This document shows positions 40,790-49,732 of a stretch of 64,000 bases of DNA, piece after piece. The notes under the pieces were generated by a model. The model ran no database searches. It saw nothing but the letters and a program-made list of their open reading frames with translations, and was not told the origin of the DNA. Both the position numbers and the translations under genes were made by a program. Source of the DNA: CAYZPB01 sp964568525 (GTDB lineage Bacteria > Bacillota > Bacilli > Tepidibacillales > Tepidibacillaceae); NCBI GenBank assembly GCA_964568525.1, contig CAZMPM010000003.1:13487-77486 (forward strand). Direction: 5' to 3'. Numbering within the stretch: position 1 is the stretch's first letter; the number at the start of each line of letters is the position of its first letter.

Positions 40790-42674
40790 TTACATCGCTC
40801 CGTCCCATATTTTTATGTTCGATATGAATAAGCAGAATTGATATATCAGCCGGTGTGATTCCAGCAATACGTGAAGCTTGCCCGATATTTGTAGGTTGAT
40901 ATTCAGTCAATTTTTCCTTTGCCTCAAACGAAATACCATTAATTACATTATAATCAACCCACTTAGGGATTAATTTGCTTTCCAAGCGTTTCATCTTATC
41001 AACCAATTGTAATTGTTTATCAATGTAGCCGGCATATTTAATTTGAATTGTGACCTGTTCTTTAATTTCCCGGGAAATATTCTCTTCTGCAAGCGAAAAT
41101 AACTCGATCTGCTCATATTCAATCTCAGGACGTTTTAACAACGTTGCTAATGATATAGCATTATCGATTGGCGCAGTGCCCATTCGCTCAAGCTGAGCCA
41201 ACACTTCAACCGTTGGTCGCAGCAATTCTTTCTCTAGTCGCCTAATCTCTGCAACGATCGCAGTTTTTTTTGTCAGTAACCTATTGTACTGTTCCTCGGT
41301 GATTAAGCCAAGCTCATATCCATACTCTCTAAGTCGTAAATCCGCGTTATCATTTCTTAACAAAAGTCGATACTCTGCCCGCGAGGTAAGCAACCGATAT
41401 GGTTCGCGCAACTCCTTAGTAACTAGGTCGTCAATCATAACGCCAATGTAGGCATCAGCCCGGTCAAGAATAAATGGTTCGCGCCCCTGTATTTTGAGCG
41501 CGGCGTTAATTCCAGCAACAAGACCTTGAGCCGCTGCCTCCTCATAGCCCGAGGTTCCATTCAATTGACCAGCCGTAAATAGATTCTCGATTAATTTTGT
41601 TTCCAAAGTCGCATACAACTGATGTGGTAAGACCACGTCATATTCTATCGCATAACCAGAACGCATAATTTCGGCTTGCTCTAGGCCTGCAACTGAGCGG
41701 ACCATTGCCACTTGGACATCCTCAGGCATGCTCGTATTAAAACCCTGTAGGTACATCTCTTTAGTATTTAAGCCCTCAGGTTCAAGAAATATCTGATGGC
41801 GATCCTTATCACCAAAGCGAACAACTTTTACCTCAATCGCCGGACAATAACGTGTACCGGTCCCTTCAATCATTCCCGTGTACATTGGCGCACGATGAAG
41901 GTTATCCTCGATAACTTTATGAGTATTTGGATTAGTATAGGTTAGCCAACATGAAACCTGCTGCAAATTATTTGTAACCTTATCATGCGAAAAATGAATT
42001 GGTTCGTCAGCGCCAGGTTGGATTTCCATCTTACTAAAATCTACAGTATCATGATGCAAACGTGGCGGTGTACCTGTTTTAAAACGGTCAAGTTGTAAGC
42101 CAAGTTTCCGTAAGGAACTAGATAAATTATTAGCTGCAATCTGGTTATTGGGTCCACCCTCGTAAGAAAACTCTCCGATAATAATTCTACCTTTCAGATA
42201 TGTCCCTGTCGTTAATACAAGCGCTTCGCAAAGATATTCTGTTCCTGTGCTAGTGCGGACACCTTTTACTTTCCCGTTTTCTACAATAACATCATCAACA
42301 AGCGCCTGTTTTAAATCAAGGTTTGCTTGATTTTCAATTGTTTCCTTCATCTGCTGCTGGTAGAGAAACTTATCAGCTTGCGCACGTAGAGCACGAACTG
42401 CTGGACCTTTGCCAGTGTTTAACATCCGCACCTGGATCGATGTTTTATCAATGTTTTTACCCATCTCGCCGCCAAGCGCATCAATTTCTCGCACAACATT
42501 ACCTTTTGCAGGTCCACCTATCGAAGGATTACACGGCATAAAAGCAATCGTGTCCAAGGTTATTGTAAGTAGCAAAGTCTTAACGCCCATCCGCGCAGCA
42601 GCAAGCGCCGCTTCGGCACCCGCGTGCCCAGCACCAACAACGATTAAGTCATAATGATCCAGTTTTTGCTTCAC
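40767..42674 (-). CDS. mnmG: tRNA uridine 5-carboxymethylaminomethyl modification enzyme MnmG
   Basis: 635-residue FAD protein which, with MnmE, modifies U34 of tRNAs. The dinucleotide fold is VVGAGHAGAEAALAAARMG; family motifs FMPCNPSIGGPAKG, RMLNTGKGPAVRALR, TGTYLKG and TSRAEYRLLLRNDNAD follow. It is 33 bases after mnmE. A perfect Noc-binding core (41065-41078) lies within the coding region. Confidence 0.97.
   Translation of the reverse strand: MKQKLDHYDLIVVGAGHAGAEAALAAARMGVKTLLLTITLDTIAFMPCNPSIGGPAKGNVVREIDALGGEMGKNIDKTSIQVRMLNTGKGPAVRALRAQADKFLYQQQMKETIENQANLDLKQALVDDVIVENGKVKGVRTSTGTEYLCEALVLTTGTYLKGRIIIGEFSYEGGPNNQIAANNLSSSLRKLGLQLDRFKTGTPPRLHHDTVDFSKMEIQPGADEPIHFSHDKVTNNLQQVSCWLTYTNPNTHKVIEDNLHRAPMYTGMIEGTGTRYCPAIEVKVVRFGDKDRHQIFLEPEGLNTKEMYLQGFNTSMPEDVQVAMVRSVAGLEQAEIMRSGYAIEYDVVLPHQLYATLETKLIENLFTAGQLNGTSGYEEAAAQGLVAGINAALKIQGREPFILDRADAYIGVMIDDLVTKELREPYRLLTSRAEYRLLLRNDNADLRLREYGYELGLITEEQYNRLLTKKTAIVAEIRRLEKELLRPTVEVLAQLERMGTAPIDNAISLATLLKRPEIEYEQIELFSLAEENISREIKEQVTIQIKYAGYIDKQLQLVDKMKRLESKLIPKWVDYNVINGISFEAKEKLTEYQPTNIGQASRIAGITPADISILLIHIEHKNMGRSDVIASERIE
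41065..41078. other. Candidate Noc-binding site in mnmG
   Basis: ATTTCCCGGGAAAT, a perfect 14-base palindrome equal to the core of the Noc-binding site described in Bacillus subtilis. It is ~1 kb from noc. Confidence 0.7.
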
Positions 42675-42707
42675 TCAATAACCCTCCTCTATAGATTTCC
42701 TTTCTTG

Positions 42708-44081
42708 CTATTTACCCAGACAGAAGTCTGCAAAAATCTTTTCTATTAAATCCTCGCTCACCGATTCACCAATTATATCACCAAGCTGCTGGTAGGCGTT
42801 ATGTAAATCTATTGCAACAATATCAATCGACTGTTGTGCGCTAATCGCGCTAGCAGCTTCAGCGATACTTGCCAAAGCCTCTCTTAATAATGCTATATGA
42901 CGCGGATTGGATAGATAGCCGCTCTCCTCGCTAGAAATAGCACCGGCCATAACTTTCGCCACTATTGCCTCCTTCAGTTCCTCTAAACCAGACTCTGTAA
43001 GCAGCGACATATTAATAAAGCTCGCAAGTGGTAATTTGTCATGTAAAAGCCGCTCTTCAAGTTTTCGCGGCAAATCGGTTTTGTTAATTACAACGATTGT
43101 CGGCGTTTCACCGATTAAATCTAACAACTCATAATTCTCCGCGCTAATCGCCACATTATTGCTAAACACCACCAGCAACAAATCTGCTTGAACAATAATC
43201 TGTTTTGAGCGCTCGACTCCCAATTGCTCAACTATATTTTCTGTTTCACGAATTCCAGCAGTGTCGATAAGTTTTAGCGGTATTCCGCGGATATTTACAT
43301 ATTCTTCAATTACATCTCGCGTCGTCCCAGGAACGTCTGTAACGATTGCCCGCGCTTCTTTGAGCAAAGCGTTGAGCAGTGATGATTTCCCTACATTTGG
43401 TGGTCCAATAATTGCGGTTGCTACACCTTCGCGATAAATTTTACCCTCCTGAGCAGATTGGAGCATCTTTGATAGTTCCGCCTGCAATAGCAAAACATTT
43501 TCCTGCAAAAATCCAGCAGTTATCTCCTCTACATCATGTTCTGGATAATCGATGTTTACTTCAATATACGCGAGCAGTTCGATTAGTTTGCCCCGCAAGT
43601 CCACTATCTTAGCTGACAACTCCCCAGTAACCTGTTTTAACGCAATCTCGCGCGCTCGATCGGTTTTGGCACGTATTAAGTCAATGATTGCCTCAGCTTG
43701 CGTTAAATCGATGCGACCATTAAGAAACGCTCGTTTAGTAAATTCACCAGGCTCGGCAAGCCGAATGTTATTTGTTAAGAGTATCGTTAAGATTTTGTTG
43801 GCAACGAGAAAACCGCCATGACAATTTATTTCAACAACATCTTCGCGAGTAAAACTATGTGGTGCGCGCATAACTGAAATTAAAATTTCGTCAATTATGT
43901 CACCTTGTAAATCAGTGAAATAACCATAGTTTAAGGTATGACTAGCTAATTCACTTAAATTAGCCTGCCCCTTAAAAAATGGCCCTACTAGTGAAACGGC
44001 ACCATCTCCACTTACACGAACTATTGCAATACCACCTTCGCCAACGGGTGTAGAGATTGCAGCTATTGTATCGAATTCCAC
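42708..44081 (-). CDS. mnmE: tRNA modification GTPase MnmE
   Basis: 457 residues. The N-terminal folate-binding domain begins EFDTIAAISTPVGEGGIAI; an inserted G domain (~210-375) has GPPNVGKSSLLNALL, DVPGTTRDV, DTAGIRE and NKTDLP; the C-terminus is FADFCLGK with the catalytic Cys. I start it at the GTG at 44081, eight bases after GAGG, because homologues start MEFDTIAAIS; the GTG at 44090 is an alternative. Confidence 0.96.
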   Translation of the reverse strand: MEFDTIAAISTPVGEGGIAIVRVSGDGAVSLVGPFFKGQANLSELASHTLNYGYFTDLQGDIIDEILISVMRAPHSFTREDVVEINCHGGFLVANKILTILLTNNIRLAEPGEFTKRAFLNGRIDLTQAEAIIDLIRAKTDRAREIALKQVTGELSAKIVDLRGKLIELLAYIEVNIDYPEHDVEEITAGFLQENVLLLQAELSKMLQSAQEGKIYREGVATAIIGPPNVGKSSLLNALLKEARAIVTDVPGTTRDVIEEYVNIRGIPLKLIDTAGIRETENIVEQLGVERSKQIIVQADLLLVVFSNNVAISAENYELLDLIGETPTIVVINKTDLPRKLEERLLHDKLPLASFINMSLLTESGLEELKEAIVAKVMAGAISSEESGYLSNPRHIALLREALASIAEAASAISAQQSIDIVAIDLHNAYQQLGDIIGESVSEDLIEKIFADFCLGK

Positions 44082-44107
44082 CTGACTCACCTCATATAAA
44101 TTACAGA

Positions 44108-44135
44108 TAAAAAAATCCCGTTTTCACAGGATTTT
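44108..44135 (-). terminator. Terminator between jag and mnmE
   Basis: AAAATCC / GGATTTT stem with a ten-base loop, followed by a T-run on the - strand, between jag and mnmE. Confidence 0.7.
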
Positions 44136-44143
44136 GTATTAGT

Positions 44144-44773
44144 CTATTTTTTAGAAACAACTATGCAGCGGTACGGATCCTCGCCTGTACTCTCAGTTGT
44201 CACAAGTTCACTATCATGCAAAGTTGAGTGGATAATTTTTCGTTCCCACGGTGTCATCGGTTCAAGCGTGATAGTTTTACCCTGACGATAAACGCTGCTC
44301 TCTAATTTTTTAGCGAGATCGATTAACGTCTTCTCTCTTTTCATGCGATAGTTTTCTGCATCTAAAACAATCCTGACACGATTTCCTTTTCGGCCTTTAT
44401 TTGCCGTTATATTAGTTAACATCTGGAGAGAATCAATGGTCTGTCCTCTTCTGCCAATTAGGGCACCAAGGTCATCACCGATCAACTCAAGAACAACATA
44501 TTCATCTTCAGCGTAGCGATTAATCTTAACATCAACTGCCAGTTGGCGAAAAATCTTCTGCAAAAAATCGACAGCCACATCAATCGGGTCAATTTCAACA
44601 GTTTTAAGAGTTACCTCAACAACTGCATCCTTATCTCCCATAATTCCAAATAAGCGTTTGCTTGGCTGACTAATAATATTGATATCAACATTATCACTGG
44701 TTGTATTTAATTCTGCCAGTGCAGAGTAGACTGCCTCTCTCACTGTTTTGCCTGTGGCAACTACTTTCTTCAT
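44144..44773 (-). CDS. jag: Jag/KhpB RNA-binding protein
   Basis: 209 residues with three domains: Jag_N (~1-50, KKVVATGKTVREAV), a KH domain (~75-150; GDDLGALIGRRGQTIDSLQM) and R3H (~150-209; ETVL-like helix with PMTPWERKIIHSTL). It binds RNA, and in Firmicutes works with KhpA in cell-division control. It follows yidC by 16 bases, as is usual. Confidence 0.95.
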   Translation of the reverse strand: MKKVVATGKTVREAVYSALAELNTTSDNVDINIISQPSKRLFGIMGDKDAVVEVTLKTVEIDPIDVAVDFLQKIFRQLAVDVKINRYAEDEYVVLELIGDDLGALIGRRGQTIDSLQMLTNITANKGRKGNRVRIVLDAENYRMKREKTLIDLAKKLESSVYRQGKTITLEPMTPWERKIIHSTLHDSELVTTESTGEDPYRCIVVSKK

Positions 44774-44789
44774 ATTAAAGCCTCCTCGG

Positions 44790-45701
44790 CTATTTCTTGT
44801 TCTTTTTCGTTGATTCCTCTTTAGCTTCTGTTCCGCTTTTTTTAGACTTGCTTTTATCTTGTTGTTTACCGCTATCTTTTGGCATAAGTTCTTTTGACAC
44901 TAGGTTAGAAAGTTTTTGCAGAACTGTCTCTTCTTTTTGAATGTTGCCTTTTTTGTTACGAACTACCGGTCCTTGAATGTCACGGTAAACAATTAAGTTC
45001 TGGATAATACCAAAAGTATTACCGACTACCCAGTAAAGAGCTAGAGCTGCAGGTAATTTTAAACCAATAAAGATAATAAACGCAGGCATTAAATACATCA
45101 ACATCTTCTGCTGAGTCACTGCCTGTGGTGTAGTTGCCACTTGTTTAGCAGTTTTTGTCTGAATATAAGTAGCGATACCAGCCAATATAGGCAGAATAAC
45201 GCTTGTCTCACCAAGTGGAATAGTAAGGAAAGTTGTTTCAGCAATAGCTGTGTTACGCATAATTGCATGATAAAGGGCAATAAGAACAAACATGTTGACA
45301 ATCAACGGAAGACAACCAGCAAAAGGATTTGCTTTATTTTCTTGAAGCTTCTTCATGTACTCTTCATTCATTTTTGTTTTATCATCTTTATATTGCTCTC
45401 TGATCTTATTAAGCTCAGGTTGAATTTTGTTCATAATTTTCGTGCTTTGAATCTGTTTCATCATTAATGGTAACAGCAAAAGACGAACTATTAGCGTTGT
45501 AATAATGATTGATATACCATAATTACCGCCAAACAATTTGGCGAAAAAAGCTAGAACTAGCGTAATTGGATAAACAAAATATTTATCCCACAATCCATTT
45601 GCAGGATCAACCGGTTGACGAAGCGCGTCGGCTGTACAACCAGATAAGAAAAACATAGCTACTACTAGTATAAGTAAAATTAAAATCAACTTTTTATTCA
45701 C
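44790..45701 (-). CDS. yidC: Membrane protein insertase YidC (SpoIIIJ/MisCA type)
   Basis: 303-residue lipoprotein-type YidC/Oxa1 insertase. The signal ends in lipobox LSGC (Cys ~22), followed by five membrane helices with the conserved GNYGISIIITTLIVRLLLLP and NPFAGCLPLIV regions, and a lysine-rich C-terminal tail (~265-303) that can contact ribosomes. It starts with GTG 45701, preceded by AAGGGG, inside the last codons of yidD (8-base overlap); the longer frame lacks a signal-like start. Confidence 0.95.
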   Translation of the reverse strand: MNKKLILILLILVVAMFFLSGCTADALRQPVDPANGLWDKYFVYPITLVLAFFAKLFGGNYGISIIITTLIVRLLLLPLMMKQIQSTKIMNKIQPELNKIREQYKDDKTKMNEEYMKKLQENKANPFAGCLPLIVNMFVLIALYHAIMRNTAIAETTFLTIPLGETSVILPILAGIATYIQTKTAKQVATTPQAVTQQKMLMYLMPAFIIFIGLKLPAALALYWVVGNTFGIIQNLIVYRDIQGPVVRNKKGNIQKEETVLQKLSNLVSKELMPKDSGKQQDKSKSKKSGTEAKEESTKKNKK

Positions 45702-45936
45702 TATTGTCTGCCCCTTGTTCTTTTCTAGGTGGTACAGGATCATAGCCTCCATTGTTAAAAGGATGGCAACGAAGTATTCTCCTTAACGCTAGCCAACTGC
45801 CCCTTAATGCACCATGTTTCTCTATCGCCTCTTTACCATAAGCAGAACATGTTGGATAGAATCTACAACTACGAGGTAATAAAGGCGATATATATTTCTG
45901 ATAAATTTCTATAATAAAAATAAATATCTTTTTCAT
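45694..45936 (-). CDS. yidD: Membrane protein insertion efficiency factor YidD
   Basis: 80 residues with the family core IYQKYISPLLPRSCRFYPTC, SAYGKEAIEKHG and CHPFNNGGYDPVP. An amphipathic N-terminus attaches it to the membrane, and it helps YidC-dependent insertion. The ATG overlaps the rnpA stop by four bases (ATGA), and the end overlaps yidC. Confidence 0.96.
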   Translation of the reverse strand: MKKIFIFIIEIYQKYISPLLPRSCRFYPTCSAYGKEAIEKHGALRGSWLALRRILRCHPFNNGGYDPVPPRKEQGADNSE

Positions 45937-46289
45937 TTATTATTCCTTACTACTATACTACTCTTATTAAATAAATCAATAATGCTTCTCCTAAAATCTT
46001 GATAGTTCATTTGTGCAGCAGGCTGTCTGGCAACTATAATTAAGTCCAGATTACCTTTAAGCGTAAACTCCCTCTTTAACTGACTCACTACCTCTTTAAT
46101 TAATCTGCGAATCCGATTTCGCATAACTGCATTGCCAACCTTTTTACTGACAGATATTCCGATTCTTTGCTCTTTCGTTTCCTTATTGTAGTAAACATAA
46201 AGAACTAGCTCACAGTTGGAAAAAGATTTACCTCTATTATAAACACGATTAAAATCTTGCCTTCTTTTCAGACGAAATCTTTTTTCCAT
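45933..46289 (-). CDS. rnpA: Ribonuclease P protein component
   Basis: 118-residue protein subunit of RNase P, which with its RNA cleaves tRNA 5' leaders. The RNR motif is in AVMRNRIRRLIKE, and the start MEKRFRLKRRQDFNRVYNRG is typical. It follows rpmH by 76 bases, separated by a weak terminator-like hairpin. Confidence 0.96.
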   Translation of the reverse strand: MEKRFRLKRRQDFNRVYNRGKSFSNCELVLYVYYNKETKEQRIGISVSKKVGNAVMRNRIRRLIKEVVSQLKREFTLKGNLDLIIVARQPAAQMNYQDFRRSIIDLFNKSSIVVRNNK

Positions 46290-46335
46290 ACCTATCCCTC
46301 CATCTCTACTGGAGAAAGCATCAAGCTTAATTGAA

Positions 46336-46367
46336 AAACAAAAATAGCCCCATAAAAGCGGCCATTT
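46336..46367 (-). terminator. Terminator-like hairpin between rpmH and rnpA
   Basis: AAATGGCC pairs with GGCTATTT (one G-U) around an ~11-base loop, followed by TTGTTTTT on the - strand. Being inside an operon, it would lower rnpA relative to rpmH. Confidence 0.5.
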
Positions 46368-46500
46368 ATGCTGAAATAACTTTTCTACCTTTTCTGCGAC
46401 GATCGCTTAAAACCTGGCGTCCACTTTTAGTTTTCATTCGTTGACGAAAACCGTGAACTTTGCTTCTTTTTCTTTTATTTGGTTGATATGTTACTCCCAC
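46366..46500 (-). CDS. rpmH: 50S ribosomal protein L34
   Basis: 44-residue L34 reading MGVTYQPNKRKRSKVHGF then RRRKGRKVISA, the full family length. It starts with GTG at 46500, seven bases after AGGGAG. First gene of the leftward block from oriC, with a strong promoter upstream. Confidence 0.97.
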   Translation of the reverse strand: MGVTYQPNKRKRSKVHGFRQRMKTKSGRQVLSDRRRKGRKVISA

Positions 46501-46556
46501 AATTACACTCCCTTACATAAACATTATAATGTATTTAATCAAAAAGATTACAAGTC

Positions 46557-46586
46557 ATTGTATCAAAATAAACGGAGCGCTGTCAA
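46557..46586 (-). promoter_or_regulatory. rpmH promoter
   Basis: Perfect TTGACA (46586-46581), 18-base spacer and extended -10 TGATACAAT (46562-46557 for the hexamer) on the - strand. A second TATAAT (46529-46524 region) nearer the gene may add a promoter. Confidence 0.75.
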
Positions 46587-46624
46587 CCAATTTCAGATAT
46601 TTTAAAAGTTTAAAAAACAAAATC

Positions 46625-46868
46625 TGTGGATAATTATGCAAAATACGAAAATATGTTTGCATTAAGGCTGTTTATCCACAAATACTAGTGTTGTTAATTA
46701 ACACGCATTACTACTTGTAGATATTGTGGACAAATTGTGCAAATAGTTGATATAACGCACTTTGTCTGATAGTATATAGAAAAACGGCATGTTAATAAAC
46801 AATAAACAACCAATGTTATCCACAACTTGTTGATAAAAATGTGGATAGGTCTTGTTTGTTGTGGATAA
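46625..46868. other. oriC upstream DnaA-box cluster
   Basis: The 378-base gap between rpmH and dnaA holds perfect DnaA boxes at 46625-46633 (reverse), 46672-46680 (forward), 46816-46824 (forward) and 46860-46868 (reverse), and one-mismatch boxes at 46725-46733 and 46840-46848 (both reverse). This corresponds to the incA/incB part of a Bacillus-type bipartite origin. Confidence 0.93.
46727..46756 (+). promoter_or_regulatory. Candidate dnaA promoter overlapping a DnaA box
   Basis: TGGACA (46727-46732), 18-base spacer, TATAAC (46751-46756). The -35 lies inside the DnaA box at 46725-46733, which would allow autoregulation by DnaA. Confidence 0.45.
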
Positions 46869-46878
46869 GGAGGAAAAA

Positions 46879-48213
46879 GTGAACCAACTTACAACTATCT
46901 GGGACAACACATTAGCAGCGATTGAAACGAGATTGAGCAAGCCTAGTTTTGATACTTGGTTTAAATCGACGCAGATTGAGTCCTTTGTTAATAATCGGAT
47001 AACAATTATTGCTCCAAATGAGTTTGCTCGTGACTGGCTTCGTTCGAGATACGCTAATCTTATTCACGATGCTTTATATGAAGTACTAGGTGAAGAGGTT
47101 GATGTGCGTTTCGTAATGCCGTACAATGAAGAAACCACTAATCAGCTTGAAAAAAATGAGCAGAATAGTATTAGCAGCATTGACGCTCGCTCTTATTTGA
47201 ATCCTAAATATCGTTTTGAAACATTTGTTGTGGGAGCTGGCAATCGTTTTGGACATGCAGCAGCCTTAGCTGTGGCAGAAGCACCGGCAAAAGCATATAA
47301 TCCTCTCTTTATTTACGGTGGGGTTGGTTTAGGAAAAACCCACCTCATGCAAGCGATTAGCCACTATGTGCTTGATCACAACCCAAAAGCCAATGTACTC
47401 TATATAACATCGGAAAATTTTACTAATGATTTCATTAACTCAATCCGCTACAATAAAACAGTTGAGTTTAGAAATAAGTATCGTAATATCGATATCTTAT
47501 TAATAGATGATATTCAGTTTATTGCCAAAAAAGAACTGACCCAGGAAGAGTTTTTCCACACCTTTAACACTCTTCACGAAGCGAATAAACAGATCATTAT
47601 TGCTAGTGATCGACCTCCGAAAGATATTATAACCTTAGAAGATAGATTACGTTCGCGTTTTGAATGGGGATTAATAACGGACATCCATCCACCAGATTTA
47701 GAAACTCGTATTGCAATTCTGCAAAGGAAAGCTAATGCTGATAATTTAGATATTCCTTATGATGTAATTAACTATATAGCAAATCAAATCGACACAAATA
47801 TCCGCGAGTTAGAAGGCGCTTTAATAAGGGTTATTGCTTACTCCTCACTTATTAATCGTGACATGAATTTAGATTTAGCAATTGAGGCACTAAAAGATAT
47901 TACTAACACAGCAAAGCCGAAAACAATTACAATTAGACTAATCCAACAAATAGTGTGTGATTATTTTAACTTAAAAATAGATGATTTAAAGGGTAAACGC
48001 AGAATACAAACAGTGGTAGTTCCGCGCCAGATTGCCATGTATCTATCGCGCGAGCTTACAGACAGTTCTTTACCGAAAATAGGTCAGGAGTTTGGCGGAA
48101 AGGATCATACCACAGTATTACACGCTCATGATAAAATAAAGAGTAAAATAGCAAAAGATCCAATATTCGATTCACAAGTAGCAGCCATTACTGAAAGAAT
48201 TAAAAATATATAA
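46879..48213 (+). CDS. dnaA: Chromosomal replication initiator DnaA
   Basis: 444-residue AAA+ initiator. Domain I is at ~1-80 (IWDNTLAAIETRLSKPSFDT), a variable linker follows, and domain III begins ~105 with Walker A GGVGLGKTHLMQA and Walker B LLIDDIQFI. Domain IV (~330-444) has the box-recognition helix GGKDHTTVLHA. It starts with GTG at 46879, five bases after AAGGAGG; that ribosome site partly overlaps the last DnaA box. The family length supports this over the longer frame. Confidence 0.98.
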   Translation: MNQLTTIWDNTLAAIETRLSKPSFDTWFKSTQIESFVNNRITIIAPNEFARDWLRSRYANLIHDALYEVLGEEVDVRFVMPYNEETTNQLEKNEQNSISSIDARSYLNPKYRFETFVVGAGNRFGHAAALAVAEAPAKAYNPLFIYGGVGLGKTHLMQAISHYVLDHNPKANVLYITSENFTNDFINSIRYNKTVEFRNKYRNIDILLIDDIQFIAKKELTQEEFFHTFNTLHEANKQIIIASDRPPKDIITLEDRLRSRFEWGLITDIHPPDLETRIAILQRKANADNLDIPYDVINYIANQIDTNIRELEGALIRVIAYSSLINRDMNLDLAIEALKDITNTAKPKTITIRLIQQIVCDYFNLKIDDLKGKRRIQTVVVPRQIAMYLSRELTDSSLPKIGQEFGGKDHTTVLHAHDKIKSKIAKDPIFDSQVAAITERIKNI

Positions 48214-48340
48214 AAGATATCCACAACTTATCCACAATACTAACGGCTATTATTTATATTATTATTTATACTTTTCAACATAGTCACAAGCACTACTATT
48301 ACTACTATATTATTATAAATATAATATATATATGAATATT
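48214..48340. other. oriC downstream unit: DnaA boxes, DnaA-trio-like repeat and AT-rich unwinding region
   Basis: Between dnaA and dnaN: one-mismatch box at 48217-48225 and perfect TTATCCACA at 48228-48236. A CACTACTATTACTACTAT run at 48291-48308 resembles DnaA-trios, and an almost purely A/T stretch follows to 48340. This order matches the incC unwinding side of Bacillus oriC. Confidence 0.85.
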
Positions 48341-48360
48341 AAATTTAAGGAGGGGTTAAC

Positions 48361-49497
48361 ATGCATTTTATAATTAAAAAAAATAGATTAGTCTATGCAT
48401 TGTCACATGTTAACAAAGCTGTTTCTAGTAAAAACACAATACCTATACTAACGGGTGTTAAATTCGAAATGAGAGAGCAAGGTTTAAGATTAACCGGTGC
48501 CGATTCAGATATAACAATACAGATGGATATTCCATTATCGGCTGAAGGTAAAGATATAATTGAGGTGTTTGAAAAAGGTGCGATTGTCCTTCCGCGCTAT
48601 GTAGTTGATATTGTTAAAAAATTACCACAGGATGAGATTGAGTTCAAAAAAACAGATAGATTAGCTATTTATATTAAATCTGGACTTTCTGAATTTAGAA
48701 TAAATGGCTTCGATGTGGAAGAATATCCTGAGTTACAGACAACCAACAGTGATAGGAAATTTACAATAGACAGCAGTTTATTAAGCACTATGTTGAGACA
48801 GACGACATTTGCCATCTCAAATAATGAAAGCCGGCCGATCTTAACAGGTGTCAGCTGGAACTTAAATGGAGATAAATTAAAATTTTATGCAACTGACTCT
48901 CATCGCCTAGCAGTTAAAGAGGTAGTTGTTGATAACAAAAATGAATTAAGCCTAAAAAGTTTAGTTGTGCCTGGCAAAGCGCTTAAAGAATTAGCAAAAA
49001 TTCTTGAGTATTACGATGATGTTGTTGAGATAGCTGCAAGTAGTAGTCAATTATATGTTCAGGTCGATAATCTTTTATTTATATCTCGAATATTAGAAGG
49101 AGCTTATCCTGATATACCGAGAATTATTCCACAAAAAATTGAAAGTGAAGTTAAAATAAATAGGTTAAATCTAATTGATTCGATTGAGAGGGCATCGCTG
49201 ATTGCAAGAGACTCAAGAAATAATATTGTTAAACTTGAAACGTTAGAAAATAATTTAATTGAAATTTCTTCAAGCTCGCAAGAAATTGGTAACGTGAATG
49301 AACTTGTTGAAATAAACAGTATTAGCGGAGAGGAAGTTCAGATCTCGTTTAATGCAAAGTATGTATTAGAGGCACTGGGGGCAATTGAAAGCGACGAGGT
49401 ATTGTTTGAGTTTACTGGACCACTAAGTCCGTTTATGCTAAAAAGTGTAAATCATGAAAATATGCTCCATCTTGTATTGCCAATTAGAACTCATTAA
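48361..49497 (+). CDS. dnaN: DNA polymerase III beta sliding clamp
   Basis: 378-residue ring clamp giving processivity to the replicase. Three clamp folds, with NTIPILTGVKFE and TGVSWNLN near the first two and the C-terminal LVLPIRTH tail. Ribosome site AAGGAGGGG precedes the ATG. It follows dnaA across the oriC unwinding region and leads yaaA-recF. Confidence 0.98.
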   Translation: MHFIIKKNRLVYALSHVNKAVSSKNTIPILTGVKFEMREQGLRLTGADSDITIQMDIPLSAEGKDIIEVFEKGAIVLPRYVVDIVKKLPQDEIEFKKTDRLAIYIKSGLSEFRINGFDVEEYPELQTTNSDRKFTIDSSLLSTMLRQTTFAISNNESRPILTGVSWNLNGDKLKFYATDSHRLAVKEVVVDNKNELSLKSLVVPGKALKELAKILEYYDDVVEIAASSSQLYVQVDNLLFISRILEGAYPDIPRIIPQKIESEVKINRLNLIDSIERASLIARDSRNNIVKLETLENNLIEISSSSQEIGNVNELVEINSISGEEVQISFNAKYVLEALGAIESDEVLFEFTGPLSPFMLKSVNHENMLHLVLPIRTH

Positions 49498-49508
49498 GGA
49501 GAAAAAAG

Positions 49509-49730
49509 ATGGAAAAGGTAGTAATTAATAGCGAATATATTACGCTGGTTCAACTACTCAAACTGGTGGGGATAGTCCAATCGGGCGGCGAAGGTAAGCT
49601 GTTTTTGTCGGAAGCAAAAATACAGGTGAATGAAATCGATGAGAACAGGCGTGGAAAAAAACTATATAGCGGTGATATAATAGAGATAACAGGCTATGGC
49701 ATGTACAAAATTGTAGGAGCCGAGGAATAA
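49509..49730 (+). CDS. yaaA: S4-domain RNA-binding protein YaaA (RlbA-like)
   Basis: 73-residue S4-like protein always found between dnaN and recF in Bacilli. Motifs TLVQLLKLVGIVQSGGEGK and VNGEI-like VNEIDENRRGKKLYSGD match. It probably binds rRNA in ribosome assembly; its exact role is unclear. Ribosome site AAGGAG. It is two bases before recF. Confidence 0.93.
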   Translation: MEKVVINSEYITLVQLLKLVGIVQSGGEGKLFLSEAKIQVNEIDENRRGKKLYSGDIIEITGYGMYKIVGAEE

Positions 49731-49732
49731 AA

